This document shows positions 24,901-37,989 of a DNA stretch of 64,000 bases, in pieces. The DNA is from Pomphorhynchus laevis (Eukaryota > Acanthocephala > Palaeacanthocephala > Echinorhynchida > Pomphorhynchidae): the NCBI GenBank assembly GCA_012934845.2, contig WNNJ02001468.1, forward strand, positions 62,001 to 126,000, written 5' to 3'. Below the pieces are notes generated by a model. The model was not told where the DNA came from. It did no database searches and worked only from the letters and a program-made list of their open reading frames with translations. Each line of letters begins with the position of its first letter. Within the stretch, counting starts at the first letter, position 1. Made by a program: the position numbers and the translations under genes.

Positions 24901-25010
24901 TCTCACTGGACCTGAGGCCGTATAAGATCTGACATTTTTTCTTTTCTGTCTTTTTGATATTTTTAAACTTAGTATTTTTAGCTTATTATTTTAACAGTCT
25001 TCTCTTATTT

Positions 25011-26627
25011 TATTGTGAATATTTTGTTTTTTATTAACAACAAGTATTTTTATACAAAAGTTATAACGAAAGAATAAAAGGGTCGAGCGAAATGAGAAAT
25101 GGTGGAAAGAATAAAGGCGTGGGTGTAAAGGGCAAAAGGGAAGGAAAGGGAAAGAGGCAAAATGGAAAAGGCAGTAAGGAAAAAGGAGGTAAGTAAAAAA
25201 GATGGTAGAGGGTAAAAGTGGATAAAAAGCAGTAGATTCTGTATTGCAAGGAAATTCTTCCACATTAAAAAATGTTTTCAAAAATCGATAATAATTACAA
25301 TAATTGCAAGATGTTAATATTAGCTAGCCAATACCAAAAATATGGGCATTTAAAAACGTAAAGAAAAATATACCTCATGATATAGAATTTATTTGTAAAT
25401 ACAAATTTACTGTGCAGTTTTTTGAAAAAAACGTCGATCAAACCGTTTCTTCTGATCAGATCGAACTACAAATTTAAATTAAAAGAAAACGTCTGATTTT
25501 AATTTAGAAAATTGGTTCATCAATGTCTATATTGACGAAGATATTACGTAATCCAATTTCTGCTAAAAGATAAAAGTATTTTTTGGTACTAAATTAATTT
25601 TGACCTAAAATGATCTAAAACAGTATAAGATGTGGCAAATTAAATTTAAAATATAAATGAGCGAAGTGAAAATGCCGTTTTTTCTAGTTAAACAAAATTT
25701 ACAAAAAAATAATTTCGCACTAATACATAGTATCAATATTTCTGATATAAGTCGTATTGCTGGGAAATCAGAATCCACCGGTCAATAAGGACATTTCAAT
25801 AGAAAAAATCGGATAACATAACTGAGTCTACGAATATTGTACTATAAATATTAAAAAATGAAAATGTCTTTAAAATATCTTAAATATTTTATCAAAAATT
25901 AAAAAGGAGCAGATTTATCTTAAAATAAATCTATCCCTTAGAAAAATTCATAATTGTCGAAAATGGTAAAGCAAGTTGAAGTGGTCTACAATGTAGCAGG
26001 TTGAAGAAAAATATCAATCAGAAATAATATCAATGCAAAGCTTTTTGTTACTTGGATGAGATTATAGATCATTGAAAACTTTTTGACAGTCAATTCTAAT
26101 AGAATGATGAGGGCATAAAGGTGTATACAAATTGAAAAAGTGTGTATAAATTGGATTAAAGAGGTAGAAAGTAACATTGATCAGAAAAAGACGTTCAAAA
26201 AGTTTATAGATAGCTGATGGTTCTGAAATAATATTTTATTATGCAGAAAGAGAGGTGTATAATGAGGATTTTTAAGAAGATGTAGTACAACAGATTTGAG
26301 TTGGAAATACACTCTTTTGAATTGACGAATTAAAAGTAATTGTAAGGAGAACAGGAAGGTGGGATTTAATGGTATCAGTTGACAGAGATACAGTAGTGAT
26401 GCAGAGTCAGGTAGTTACAATATAGTGAAGGTAACTTTATTTCCAGGGGGTGAAATAATATAGAAGGATTTAGGAATTAAAAATTTGTGGAATAAAGGAC
26501 CCATCACTGAATGAGGGATATAAAGTTAAAGTGGTCAATTGGCTGTGATGTAATAAGATAAAATATGAGGATCAAGAGTAGAACACTAGTTTGTCGAAAT
26601 TACAAATTCATGTTGTCAGAAAAATGT
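25011..26627. other. Intergenic, with a purine-rich tract
   Basis: About 25066-25230 is strongly purine-rich on the plus strand (AGGGAAGGAAAGGG and similar). About 26160-26560 is A/G-biased without coding signal. No gene recognised. Confidence 0.5.
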
Positions 26628-29600
26628 ACGTTATTATTATTGTTACAACAACCCAGGAGCATAAGCTCAAATTGGCTGGATCACATAGCTCCAAATATAA
26701 AAAACAGAAAAGAAAGAAAAAAACTGAAACTGGCATTGTCGGGATTTAATAATTCCCTTGAAGTTCTGGACGAAACCAATGTCGATTGTCGATGCATGAA
26801 GATTGTTCCACAGGTCAGCAATGCGATCGCTTATCGTAACACAATTTGTTCTGGGACGGAGCTTGCGCTTTATCATAAGCCTGTGGCCTCGTAGTCGATC
26901 CGGTAAACGAATTGTAAACACAAACTTCGAAACATGTCCAGGTATAGTCAGTGACCGCCATACATACACTAGGTCGGCGTCAGACAGCGAACGTTTAACA
27001 GTGTGGACATTCAACAATGCCAGTCTCTGGGTATAGTTGACACCACGCACTGAGGACACAATATGGGTTGATTGTTGTAATATACGTTCGTATATTTTCA
27101 ATTCGCCACGGAGCTTTGGGTGTATTGCAGGAGACGCGTATAACATATACGATTTTATAAGGGCAGAGTGGGCAATGCGAAAACTAACTGGAGCGAGTTG
27201 GCCAAACGAGCGTCTTAACATGCCTAGCATACGTCGACATTTGGATGCGACATATTGGACGTGGACTCGTGTTTTCATATCTTCACATACGATCACGCCC
27301 AGATCACTGAAACATGAAACCTTTTCGATGTTACTGTTATGATATGAAATGAGGAAATGTCCCTACGATTTTTATGGAACCTATGTGTATATGTCTACAC
27401 TTATTAGGATTCAAAACCAATCCCTTTGCACGACACTATTTGGTGATTGAGTCTACGTCGCGTTGCAACTCAATTACATCGTGCGTGCTTTGTATTGGAC
27501 GCCAAATCTTTAAATCATCGGCATATAGAGCGCACTCACTGGATATGACATCAATCATATCATTAATATATATTGAAAAGCATTGGACTCAGAACGCAGC
27601 CTTGTGGTACACCACAGGTGATTGCTGACCACTTAGATATACAACCTTTGATGCGCACGGCAAAGTAACGATCAGTTAGGAATGACTGAATCCAAGTTTT
27701 AACGCGACCGTCAATCCCACATAGCGATAGTTGATTGATAAGAATACGGTGTACGACCCTATCAAAAGCCTTTGATAAATCGAAGAAGAGCGTGTCCACT
27801 TATGTTCCTGCTTGCACCGCATTCGACCAACTATTCCGGTAGAATACAAGATTAGTTACCGTAGAACGGTGAGGTCTGAAACCGTGCTGGGCATCGCTGA
27901 AGATGATATTGTCTTCTAGATGTGAACTTACTGTACGAAGCAGAATCATCTTCATTACTTTGCACGCAATAGAAGTTATACTAATGGGACGATAATTGTT
28001 AGTCTGACTGCGCTCGCCCTTTTTGAAAACTGGGCAGATTATAGACCTTTTCCAGTCATCCGGTAAACTTCCAGAGTATAGAGAACTCTGGAATATAGCA
28101 CATAGCAGACTTGTCAACACTGTAGCCAGCTCGCGGAAAAGTATAGATGGAAGGTCATCCGTTCCGTAAACGCGAGTACGTGAAAGCTTGAGTAGCTCTG
28201 TATGGACGTCCTCTTTGCTAATAAATATAATATTAAGACATGATCGAATGAATCTGGGAATGTAATGGGACAAATAGTCGTAGCCTCACTTCGCTTCTTG
28301 ATTTTCAAAGTGAGCGGAAAAGAGCTCTGCAACTTCGATAGGGTCAACATTTAAATCACCTGCGTTGTTCACAATGTTGTAAAATTTATCTGACGCAGTG
28401 TTACGGCGCAGTTGGTGATTGAATAACTGCTTAGGGTTCGAGGATGCCGCCCGACATATGTTAGAAATGAAATTCTTCCTCTTGAGTCTCTGAATAGAAG
28501 TTACCTTGTTTCTCAATAATCGGTATTTACCAAAGGATAGTCTACCATCTTTGTACGCAGAAAATGAGATATCCCGTGATCTGATTGCATTCTTAATTTC
28601 ATAGTCAAACCAAATTGGAATACGGATACTCGTTTTCTTATGTTGAATTGGTGAGAAGAATGTCGATAACTCAATCAGACTACGTTTGAGATGGTTCCAT
28701 GCAAGGTTAGTACTAATGATAAAAGGATTGGGTCATGCTACCATACTGAGAAAGTTAGCGTTAATTAGATTGACTTGTTGAACTGTTTAGATTGAACGAG
28801 GGCATCTGAGCAATACTACAATATCAATCATGCGATTGTCACTATAACTGATTGGTGGATCATAATTAATCCGGTCAATGATTGAGGCATCAACCGATAG
28901 GCATATATTAAGTAGAGACGCACTTTGTCCACGAGCGCGTGTGAATTCGTGAATGTGCTGATTAAGGTTCATGTCGATAATGGCGTCGAGAAGATTTGCT
29001 GATTCAGGGTCACAACCAGGTAAAGGCACGAAGTTTATTCAGTCAACGTGGGGCATATTGAAATCACCAAGAACTATCTCTGATGACTTAGTTCTTAAAT
29101 GTTTTCGCAATGAGTTGCAGATAGACACTGGGTGAACGAGGTGATCGATAGAATAAGCCCACAATGAAATGACGATTATCTGTCGCTGTTAGTTTGACCC
29201 AAATGTACTCATTTAGGGACACCTCGTCAGCGCATGCATCGATTAGTCTTACCGACAAAGAATCTCGCGCGAAGATGATGACTCCACCACCTCTTGAAGA
29301 TAACCGATCCATACGAACAAGAGAGTATCCATCTAGACTAAATTCATCATCACATATTTGTGGATTAAGCCAGGTTTCCGTGAGTGCTACAATGTCTGCA
29401 TGTTTTTGGTTGACAACTAAGGAAAGTTTGGATAACTTAGTTGATATACTAAGTATATTTGTATATAAGAGCCGCAAGTTAGGTATATGATAGTCTTGTT
29501 GATCATAAATAGGTGTGTTGCGAGATTAAAAATCTTTCGAATGACTGTGATCACGAAAATGGAGTGAACTCGTCATTATTGTTGACCCGGTAGCAAGTTT

Positions 29601-29690
29601 AATGCGGCGCAACGCAAGGTGACAGGGTCTACTTGCTGCGCGAGAACAAGAGACGTCCAGTGAACCCGAGCACGCCGCCTTTTTTAAAGT
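26628..29690 (-). mobile_element. Jockey/CR1-like LINE (F)
   Basis: Minus strand. EEP endonuclease (29477-29088: LLYTNILSIS, ALTETWLN, SRGGGVIIF), pre-RT linker (29029-28286), RT (28273-27440: CPVFKKGERS, NYRPISITSIACK, FFDLSKAFD, GVPQGCVLSP, YADDLKIW) and C-terminal domain (27296-26667: SYMLYASPAIHP, VYVWRSLTIPG). A 5' leader lies to about 29690. The 3' end carries ATAATAATAA, a short microsatellite tail typical of such LINEs. It shows at least two frameshifts (about 29090 and 27400-27560) and one in-frame TAA near 27798; otherwise well preserved. Confidence 0.85.
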
Positions 29691-29699
29691 AACATAGTT

Positions 29700-31204
29700 T
29701 AAAATATATCTATTAAATTATTTAAATAAAAAGGCTTTCGTTTGCATTAATTTTAAGGTTAAAATAGCTTTATTACCAGGAAGTTTTCTGAGACATGAAT
29801 ACTCAAATGATTCGAGTTTATTGATTGTAGACATTGGCTAATAAATCAATTAGCTAATACGATCTATTCGATTAAATCTATGGCTAATACGATCTATTCG
29901 AATAATGAATAAAGGCCATCAGGAGGAAATGCTATGCTATCAGGTTTCGGTCCCTAACTCCTCTACCCAACATACAACATATCACGATACAACATATCAG
30001 GGGGGGGGGCAATTATTCTAATATAATTATTAGATAATAAAATATTTATATAATGATAAATTAATAAATAATTATTTAATTATTATATTATATTATTAAT
30101 ATAAATTAATAAATAATTATTATATTATTAAATAATAATAAATTAATAAATAATTATTATATTAATATAATTAATAATTATATAAAATAATTATTAGATT
30201 AAAATACAAAATTGTAATTTAAAATAAAAGTCATTTTTATGAATTGACTAATAAATAACAGACGCTAATTTTATATATTAGTTTTATTGAGAATAAAGCT
30301 AACTGGATAAATTTATTTGCTTATTGAATAAATATAAGAGTTAAATACACATGTATTATTAATATATGATCTGAACATATATTTCATATCTTTATATAGT
30401 TTAGTATTTTTTATTTTATTAAATATATTTAGTCTATAAAGAATGATCGAGCAAGCTTAAGCACTTTAGGGTCATATTTTGATCTTTTTCTGGCCTAAAT
30501 GGCTGGACTAATTTATAAAATGCAATAATTTTGTAAACACACTTAGTCGATCTGTATATATCAGTTTCAAATTCATTTTAACTTTTACAGAGTTTTGAAC
30601 AAATACATATTCTATAAAGCTTAAAAATAAGTCAGATATAATTGGGCTACCTTTACCTACTATTGGAACACCTTTTACTTGTCTAGAATATATATGTCCC
30701 TACTTTTAAATAATTTTTATTTATCAAAATATTTAAGGCTTCTTTTAATTCAATTTTATACATATATTTATATTCATTTGATAATTTAATTTTTGTTGGA
30801 TACAATCATTACATTCTATTAATAATTATATATAATTATATATTTGTTGAATATATATTTAATAATATATTTGTCGGATATATATAATAATATATATAAT
30901 TTCATAGGATATAATAACATCTATTCGACGGTTCCAGTCTTTTATCTGTTATAATGATATTAAAAATTTTCCCAATTAATATAGGATGTTTACGCGAGTC
31001 TGACTCGGATTAAAATGAATGCTTACACTTTCTTTTTATTTCCTAAATTTTGTTTTTTGTTTTCGTTGGTTTTAATTTAATAAAAATTCAAAGTACGTAT
31101 TTACCTTTACAGAAAGTATTTTCTCTTGAGATTTAAATTTCTACTTAAATAAATGTATAGTTAACGTATTTTCGTCAACAATTTAATGTTATAGAACTTG
31201 TCGA
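29700..31204. other. AT-rich spacer upstream of Nup35 with an inverted DR copy
   Basis: About 29895-30260 holds a minus-strand copy of the DR dispersed repeat (GTTTCGGTCCCTAACTCC, then TGAATTGACTAATAAATAA). The remainder is AT low complexity. The Nup35 promoter must lie at its right end, but no motif stands out. Confidence 0.6.
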
Positions 31205-34200
31205 ATGGCCTTATCTGAGAATCTTAATAAGTCAGCCTTGCCATCATTTTATCTCTCTACCCCAAAATACAAACTCAAGGTTTTATTGCTACTGAATAAA
31301 AATAGTTTGATTTCACAAAAAGTTCTTCCTTACATTTAGATTGAAGCTGGCGGTCACGACAAACTTTTAGAATCGGAAGATCTTCTCAAATCGAATAGGT
31401 ACGAGTTATTTACTTTAAGTGGTTGTATTTAATGCACTTTTATTTAATTTGGATTAACTCAACTTAAATTTAACTAATTTCAGTTAATTATCTTCTACTT
31501 TATTTCTTTAAGTGTCTTCGATATAAAATCAAAGCTTAAAAATAATACCAAGTTTAAAAAGATATCAAATTGATAAAGTATCTCTACATTGAATTTAATA
31601 AAGTAAATTAAAATTCGTTTATAATATTATGCAGTTTTCATACACGTTTTTTATTCTAATTTTTTATATAATTTTTATTCTTACCTTTTTATTCACATTT
31701 AATATTTGTAAAATCATTTAAATATTACATGCAATTAAATATTATAATTAGTTATCACTTAATTAATTTATAATATCAATAATCAATATAATTAATTTAT
31801 AATTAATCACTTAATTATTTATTAAGAAATAAATAATATTAATTATGATATATTATAATATTGTACATTAATATTGTACTTATCATATAAAATTGTAATT
31901 TATTTAACATTTCTCTTTATTATCATTTACTGTTAACTAAAATGTTTTTAGTTTTGCTTAAATTAATGAAAAATATGATTTTAACAATATAATGTTATTG
32001 ACTATAAAATATCGACAATTCATAAGCTTTTTACTAGCGATTACATTGAATTTTGTTTTTATTTTTACAGATTGAATAAGACAATTAATGGTCCTCCTCG
32101 GAGACGACTTAATGATTTTACCGCTGGAAAAGGTAAAATGTCATGATAATATAAATATTATTTGTTCTGCTTTAGGAATTAGTGAAAGTTTAAATACTTC
32201 CGAACATCAATCATTTTCTTCTAATAGGTACGCTATTATAAATTATAAATCATATATAATTCATATACTTATATAATTATATACTTCAGAAATTAATCAT
32301 ATTATAAATTATAAATTATAATTTCAATTTAATTATATAAAATGCAAATTATATAAATTAAATAAATTATAATTAAATGATTTATATCACACACCTAGAA
32401 TTTTGTGAAATCATTTTTAATCAAATTTTTTCAATTTTTAATGTTTTAATATACGCGATACTCAGCGAGCTTTTTAAATAAATAAATAAATTTCTGAAAA
32501 TTGTTTGTGTTATTTATCAATTATATCCAATTATATATATTATATTAATTATTTATAATATATATTATATATTATATATAATGTCTATCAATTAATGACT
32601 TACAAGTAATTAATTACTTAATAAGTAATAACTTAACCAATTAATGAATTATAATTTATATTAAGATATATTATATTATATATATTATATATTAATATAT
32701 TATTTATTAAATATATTATATTATATATTATATTAAAATACTGTTTGTATAATATAATAATATTATATTATATTAATTGATAATAATTGAAAATAATATT
32801 AATTGATATTATATTACTGATCTTATTATATTAAGATCAGTATTATATTAACATTTAATTATTATGTATTTGGTATTAATACTTTATTCATTCTTATTTG
32901 TAATTATTTTCCGATAATGAGAATAAACATTTTTTATGGCAGATCGTTTTACAATATCGACTTTTAAATGCACAAACTATTAATAATTGACTACCTTTTT
33001 ATGAACAATCTCTATTTTAGAGAATTTATGGAATTTTATTTTTTAGAGAATTCAATTAGTGTTCAATTGTCAAAAATTAATGATTAATTTATTAACCATT
33101 AATTTATCATCTAATTTATCATTTTTGTCTGCTCTCATACAAAATATTAAAAAATATCGCGTTGGTTTAAAAATTTATTTTATAACCAATTGCTCTTTTA
33201 AGTAATTTAATTGGTGATAATTTATGACTAGTAATTGGTTAAGTTATTACTTATTAAGTAATTAATTACTAAATAATTAAACTTTTATAGACGGATCCAA
33301 CTATTCGAAGACAATAAGGATGACCGACTGTCGTACTGGGTCACTGTTTTTGGATTCACTGATAACCATGAGCTGGATTTCATTTTGAACGATCTGAAAG
33401 CAATTGGCTCTATTGACACTTATTTGGTATCACAGTTGTATAATTATATTTACTCTTTAAAACTTCGTGCTCTAATACTTTCGGACGTTCTAATGCTTTA
33501 AACTTTAGTATTTTTCTCATAACCAGAAATAAAACGAAAAATAAATGTATCGGGTTTTAGAATGTTTCTTATGAAATTATCAATAAAGTGTGGGCCATAA
33601 TGTCTTGTTCATATTATGACATTCGACACATTTTATATTCATGTTTTTAATCAGTAATTTAATAACTATTAAATATAATAATTAAATATGTAATTTAATA
33701 ATTATTTATTTCTATCAATAAAACATAAAAGAATTTCAAGCACAATCATGAATTACGTTAAAACCGAAATTCATTTTATGATCAAATGTCAGCTAATTCG
33801 TTCATTTAATGCTGAAATATTCCTAGTTTTACTTTGCAATAGTTGATACCAAATGAATTGGATATATCCATAGTGGACAAAGCTGTTACTTGTGTAAAAG
33901 CGTTCTTACCACAACAACATTTGTTCCATTCGTATGCAGGCTAGATGCTGTGAATTAATATGTATATTTTGCAAGCAAAACTGTGAACAGAAGAAGATCA
34001 TCCACGTCTATTAATCACATCACGCTAACTTACTGCTCTACGAAATCAATAAGCTTCGTATAAGCTACCTTACTTCTGTAATTATAAAATCTTGTGACGC
34101 TACGATCACAAAACATCATTAATGAAATTTTTTAGTTAATCGCCCTGTATCAATTTATAGCATCGATAAATTGATAGATCACATAAATACATCTAGACAT

Positions 34201-36308
34201 CTTTTTTGTATATTGAATATTATTATATTTGGTATTTTATTGAATATTTTACTTTAATTTTTCGATAAAATTTAATTTTTTATTTAATTTTATTTTTAAG
34301 TTAATAAACGATTTATTAAATTAATTTTTCATTTTGTCGCTGAGATTCTACCACGTCGCCGTTGTTGATATAAAGTATATATTAATTCAGTTATAATATT
34401 AATTTGCCAATATGCGAAAAATAATGGTTCTGTTATAGACCATTTTGCATTCATTTATAGTGTATGTACATATTGATAAATATATACGGTCGCTAGCGTT
34501 GTATATTGAATATTATTGTTATTTTTATTAAAATGACGAAAGGCAAAAATAAATTTCTCTACATTTTGCTTTGAAAATTTAAAATATTTTTATAAATAAT
34601 TTTAGACATCGCACGAAGGTAACTGGATACACGTTAAATTTTATCGTAAACACGATGCCCAGCGAGCACTAAATATGAACGGTAAGCAATGCTGGAGTTC
34701 AATTTCAAAGAAGCTTATGATGGGTGTAATTCCATGCTCTGACTCGGTTAGTATAAATGATATTTATTTAGTATTTAAAAATGATCACTTTGAGAAAACA
34801 ATTTAATTTTGTTTTTAACTGTAAAACAAAGGAAATAAAAGTAAATTTCAAGTATCTTTAGATATTTAAAAGTTACGAAGGCTGTTTATCATTTAAACTA
34901 CGAGTCTTTTAGATGAACTAAATCTTCATTACGAAATAAATGTTCATTAAATACTTAATATTAATAAAAGAGCTTTCACTGATAATGCCGCAGAACGGCA
35001 TCATACTTTAATTATGTTTAAATATTCCATTTATAATATGAAATGATTTAAAACATGAAAATAATTTAGAATTTAAAATAGACTATTAAAATGTTTATTT
35101 GATTGTTGAGTTTATTAAATTGCTGAATTTATTTAATTATATATTTAATTGTTTATTTAATTGTTAATTTAAAATTATTTGTTGATTTTAAACTTTTAAT
35201 TGTTGATTTTATTATTTATTATTATATAATATGTGTTTTATTTTATTTTATTTATCTTTTTTGGCATCATAAATCATATCACATAACTTAGTCTGTTATG
35301 TGATAGTTAGTTCTTAATTTTTTTTAAATTAAGAATTATAAGATTTGGAATATTATTTTATATGTTATTATTTAATATTTATTAATATTTATTATTAATT
35401 AATATGTTATAATCTTTTAGAAGATTCGAGATAAAAGTTGATGATTTTGCTGTTGCTAAACGTGAAATCAAAATTTTACGTGTAATGCTTTCGCTCCCAT
35501 GCTGAATATTGCCCGAAACCTAATAGTCGTTTTATTTAAAACTAGTCGTTTTATAAAAATACCGCATATAAAGCGCGATAACGATATTTCCACACAATTT
35601 TCAAAAAAGAACATATACAAATGCTTTTAAAATGCATCAAAATGTTTAGGATAAAGATGCAGAAACATGATAGACAGGTTTTGGCATAGCAATTTTTCCA
35701 GATGACCTCAAATCGATTCTATAACTTTATTATAAAAATCGATTCATAAAAGAACGGTTTATATAAATTCATTTTGAGATATTTGCATTTCTAAATGTAA
35801 TTAATTCAATTCTGAATTGTAATTTCAGTTATGTGTTCTGAAGTTTGTCTACACTGAATTTAAAATGAAACATTTTGTTATTTTTTCTTTTTTTATTTAG
35901 TCTTTAATCGATTTGGGATCTAATAAATTAAAGTCAACTTTTGTTAAAAATGATACCTCTTTATCATACCGACCAACAGACAAATCGTTATTAAATATTT
36001 CGTCGATATACGACACTTCGAAAAATGATGTTGCTGACACAAGCTCACGGCTAAATCCAGATCTATCAAAATCTGTTCGTCAGTCACGAATGCGATCTTT
36101 GGGTGAAGTAAGCCAAATTGTTTTCTGTTTCGTATATTTTAGATTGGCTTATAAATTTTTAAAGCTATCATTCTGGATCGTATTTTTTACAAGAATATTT
36201 TTTGAAATAATTATAATTTTTAAACTATAAACTTTTGTTGTCGATCATTCATTAAACTCTAGTCCAATACATCATATCATTCTGATCTTTTAAAATTTGG
36301 CACCTAAA

Positions 36309-36388
<80 letters not shown>

Positions 36389-36731
36389 CTGTTGAGACTG
36401 GCAAGTATTGAACCAAATGATTACGCGAACTTCGTTTATAGTCCTTAGTAAAAAGTTCAGATATTTTTAATTTTAACGAAAATATAACTGATTTTTTCTA
36501 GTCTACGAATTTACGCTTAATTAGTGATGATTTTTTTATTCATTTTCGAAATAAATAACTAAATATCAATTATCAAAATTTAATTATTATTCATCCGGTG
36601 TCAAAGCTTACATCATTTTATTTAAAAGGCATTTCGGAGAATTTCCTTTGAATTTCGTGACCAAGTTTCTTATTTTGTAGAATCTTGGTCACGTCTTTGA
36701 ACTTGTCTTTATCATATTTATTTGGTTTTAA
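31205..36731 (+). CDS. Nup35: Nucleoporin Nup35 (Nup53), eight exons
   Basis: Inner-ring nucleoporin that binds Nup93, Nup155 and the pore membrane. Exons I infer, all with GT-AG ends and consistent phases: 31205-31279, 31340-31398, 32071-32132, 32176-32227, 33291-33426, 34606-34746, 35901-36107, 36681-36731; about 260 residues (human 326). Exons 5-6 encode the family's non-canonical RRM: WVTVFGF, then GNWIHVKFY, matching human WVTVFGF and GNWMHIRYQ, ending MMGVIPCSDS. The N-terminal SALPSFYLST resembles the conserved FLPGFLMG. The last exon gives a hydrophobic tail ending FIWF where the human protein ends EYMFGW, the membrane-binding helix. Introns 1 and 3 are 60 and 43 bp. The RRM exons are firm; the first four and last exons rest on phase and weak similarity. 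Confidence 0.85.
36311..36387. repeat. (AT)n microsatellite, about 38 units
   Basis: Uninterrupted AT dinucleotide run of about 77 bp in the last intron of Nup35. Confidence 0.97.
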
Positions 36732-36739
36732 GAAAACGT

Positions 36740-37600
36740 CAATGGTATTGTTTGTTTGGTGCAAGAAACCGTTTTGAAAAATGTTTATTAGACAAAATAC
36801 TGTGTAATAACAAAGTATTTATAAGAGCTTTAAAAGAAAGTCAAAACAAAACACCTATGATCAAGGGAGATGCAAATATGAATCCGGTTGATCCATATTT
36901 ATCTTTGTCTACTCAGCCTTTAATGGTGCGAGGACGGTAGTTTGTAATCAAAATTCTTCCAGTTCCATTTGTGTTTTTGGACGTTGTTTCTTGTTTGTTT
37001 GGTGCAAGAAACCGTTTTGAAAATTTTTTATTTCACAATATACTATGTACGCTCTTAATCTAGATATTGTGTTTGGAGAAGTTTCAATATTTAAAAATAA
37101 TGTATCAATAAAATGTACATATAATTATATCTACGGATTGAATTAAGGTATATATATATATGTCTAAGATCGATTTACAATTTAGAATTAAAAAATGTAA
37201 AAAATATACACATGTTATAATATGAATATTTGTCGTAAATTTTAAACTAAATTACTATTTTGCTAAAATATTTGAATTCAAATAAAACTCCGTTTATACC
37301 CGTCAGAGCAATTATTTCAAGCAATAATTGTTTATATGAGTGAAATTATTTAATTTTTAATTTTATTTAAAAATAATTAAAAATTATTTCTATAAATACA
37401 AGCGTATTATTTTACATAGAACTTTGTTTATTAAAATAAATTTCAATTTTTTTGGTTTCTTGCACCAAACAAGCAAAACCCCAGTCTAATAACACAAATG
37501 TAACTGGACGAATTTTGGTTACAACCTGCCGTCCTCGCATCATCAGAAAGCCTAGATAAATCTGAATCAACTGGATTCATATTTGCACTTCCCCTGAAAT
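36740..37600. repeat. Long inverted repeat with partial direct repeats
   Basis: A stretch at about 36862-37020 recurs inverted at about 37448-37598 (shared landmarks TTTGGTGCAAGAAACC, GCAAATATGAATCC, GTGCGAGGACGG/CCGTCCTCGCAT). TTTGGTGCAAGAAACCGTTT also occurs at about 36759, directly repeated with about 240-bp spacing. A 72-codon ORF at 36722-36940 covers part of it but matches nothing I know. Possibly a fold-back element or a duplicated gene fragment. Confidence 0.7.
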
Positions 37601-37936
37601 GCAAATTATTAACGTTTTTATTGCAAATTTATCAATATGCAATTAAGATTGCAAATAAATGTTAGCAAAATGCCACGATCTAAATATTTACAAAATACAA
37701 TTAAATAAAATTTATTTTTATTAAATTTCAAAGTAATTTTTTAGTAAATGCTTAAAAATAATTTAAATTTTATCCACCAACTAAAAATAAATTTATTTGT
37801 AGGATATAAAAGATATAGGAATGCATCTTTTATATAAAAAATAATATATTATAAATATTTATATATAATAAATATATTTATATATAAATATATATTTATT
37901 TTTTTATAAATAAAAGATATAAGGATATATTTTATT

Positions 37937-37980
37937 GTAATCCTGATGATGATAGCAAGAGCTATCGAAATATTGATTAT
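37937..37980 (+). ncRNA. Hammerhead-ribozyme-like hairpin
   Basis: In order: GTAATC (helix I), CTGATGA (37943-37949), an extra T, GATAGC, loop AAGA, GCTATC (helix II, 6 bp), GAAA (37967-37970), TATT, then GATTAT (helix I). Helix I pairs over 6 bp with one G-T. This is the core order of a type I hammerhead with a minimal helix III, as known in Penelope-like elements. The unpaired T after CTGATGA departs from the consensus. Confidence 0.45.
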
Positions 37981-37989
37981 TTTTAAACA

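Larger units (their letters stand above)
21735..25010 (+). mobile_element. LINE copy C (same family as A and B)
   Basis: Third copy of the family at 1-7030, 5'-truncated in ORF1. Order: ORF1 zinc-knuckle part (21746-22217), a 31-bp tandem duplication (22405-22466), ORF2 with EEP (22491-23074) and RT (about 23770-24560), and a 3' tail ending near 25010. It starts back to back with LINE E. Confidence 0.8.

Noticed and set aside
25991-26180. Small minus-strand hydrophobic ORF
   Set aside because: AT-driven low-complexity frame; no start context, homology or neighbours to support it.
36722-36940. 72-codon ORF after Nup35 as a gene
   Set aside because: It lies in the inverted-repeat block, starts beyond the Nup35 stop, and its frame is not kept in the inverted copy.
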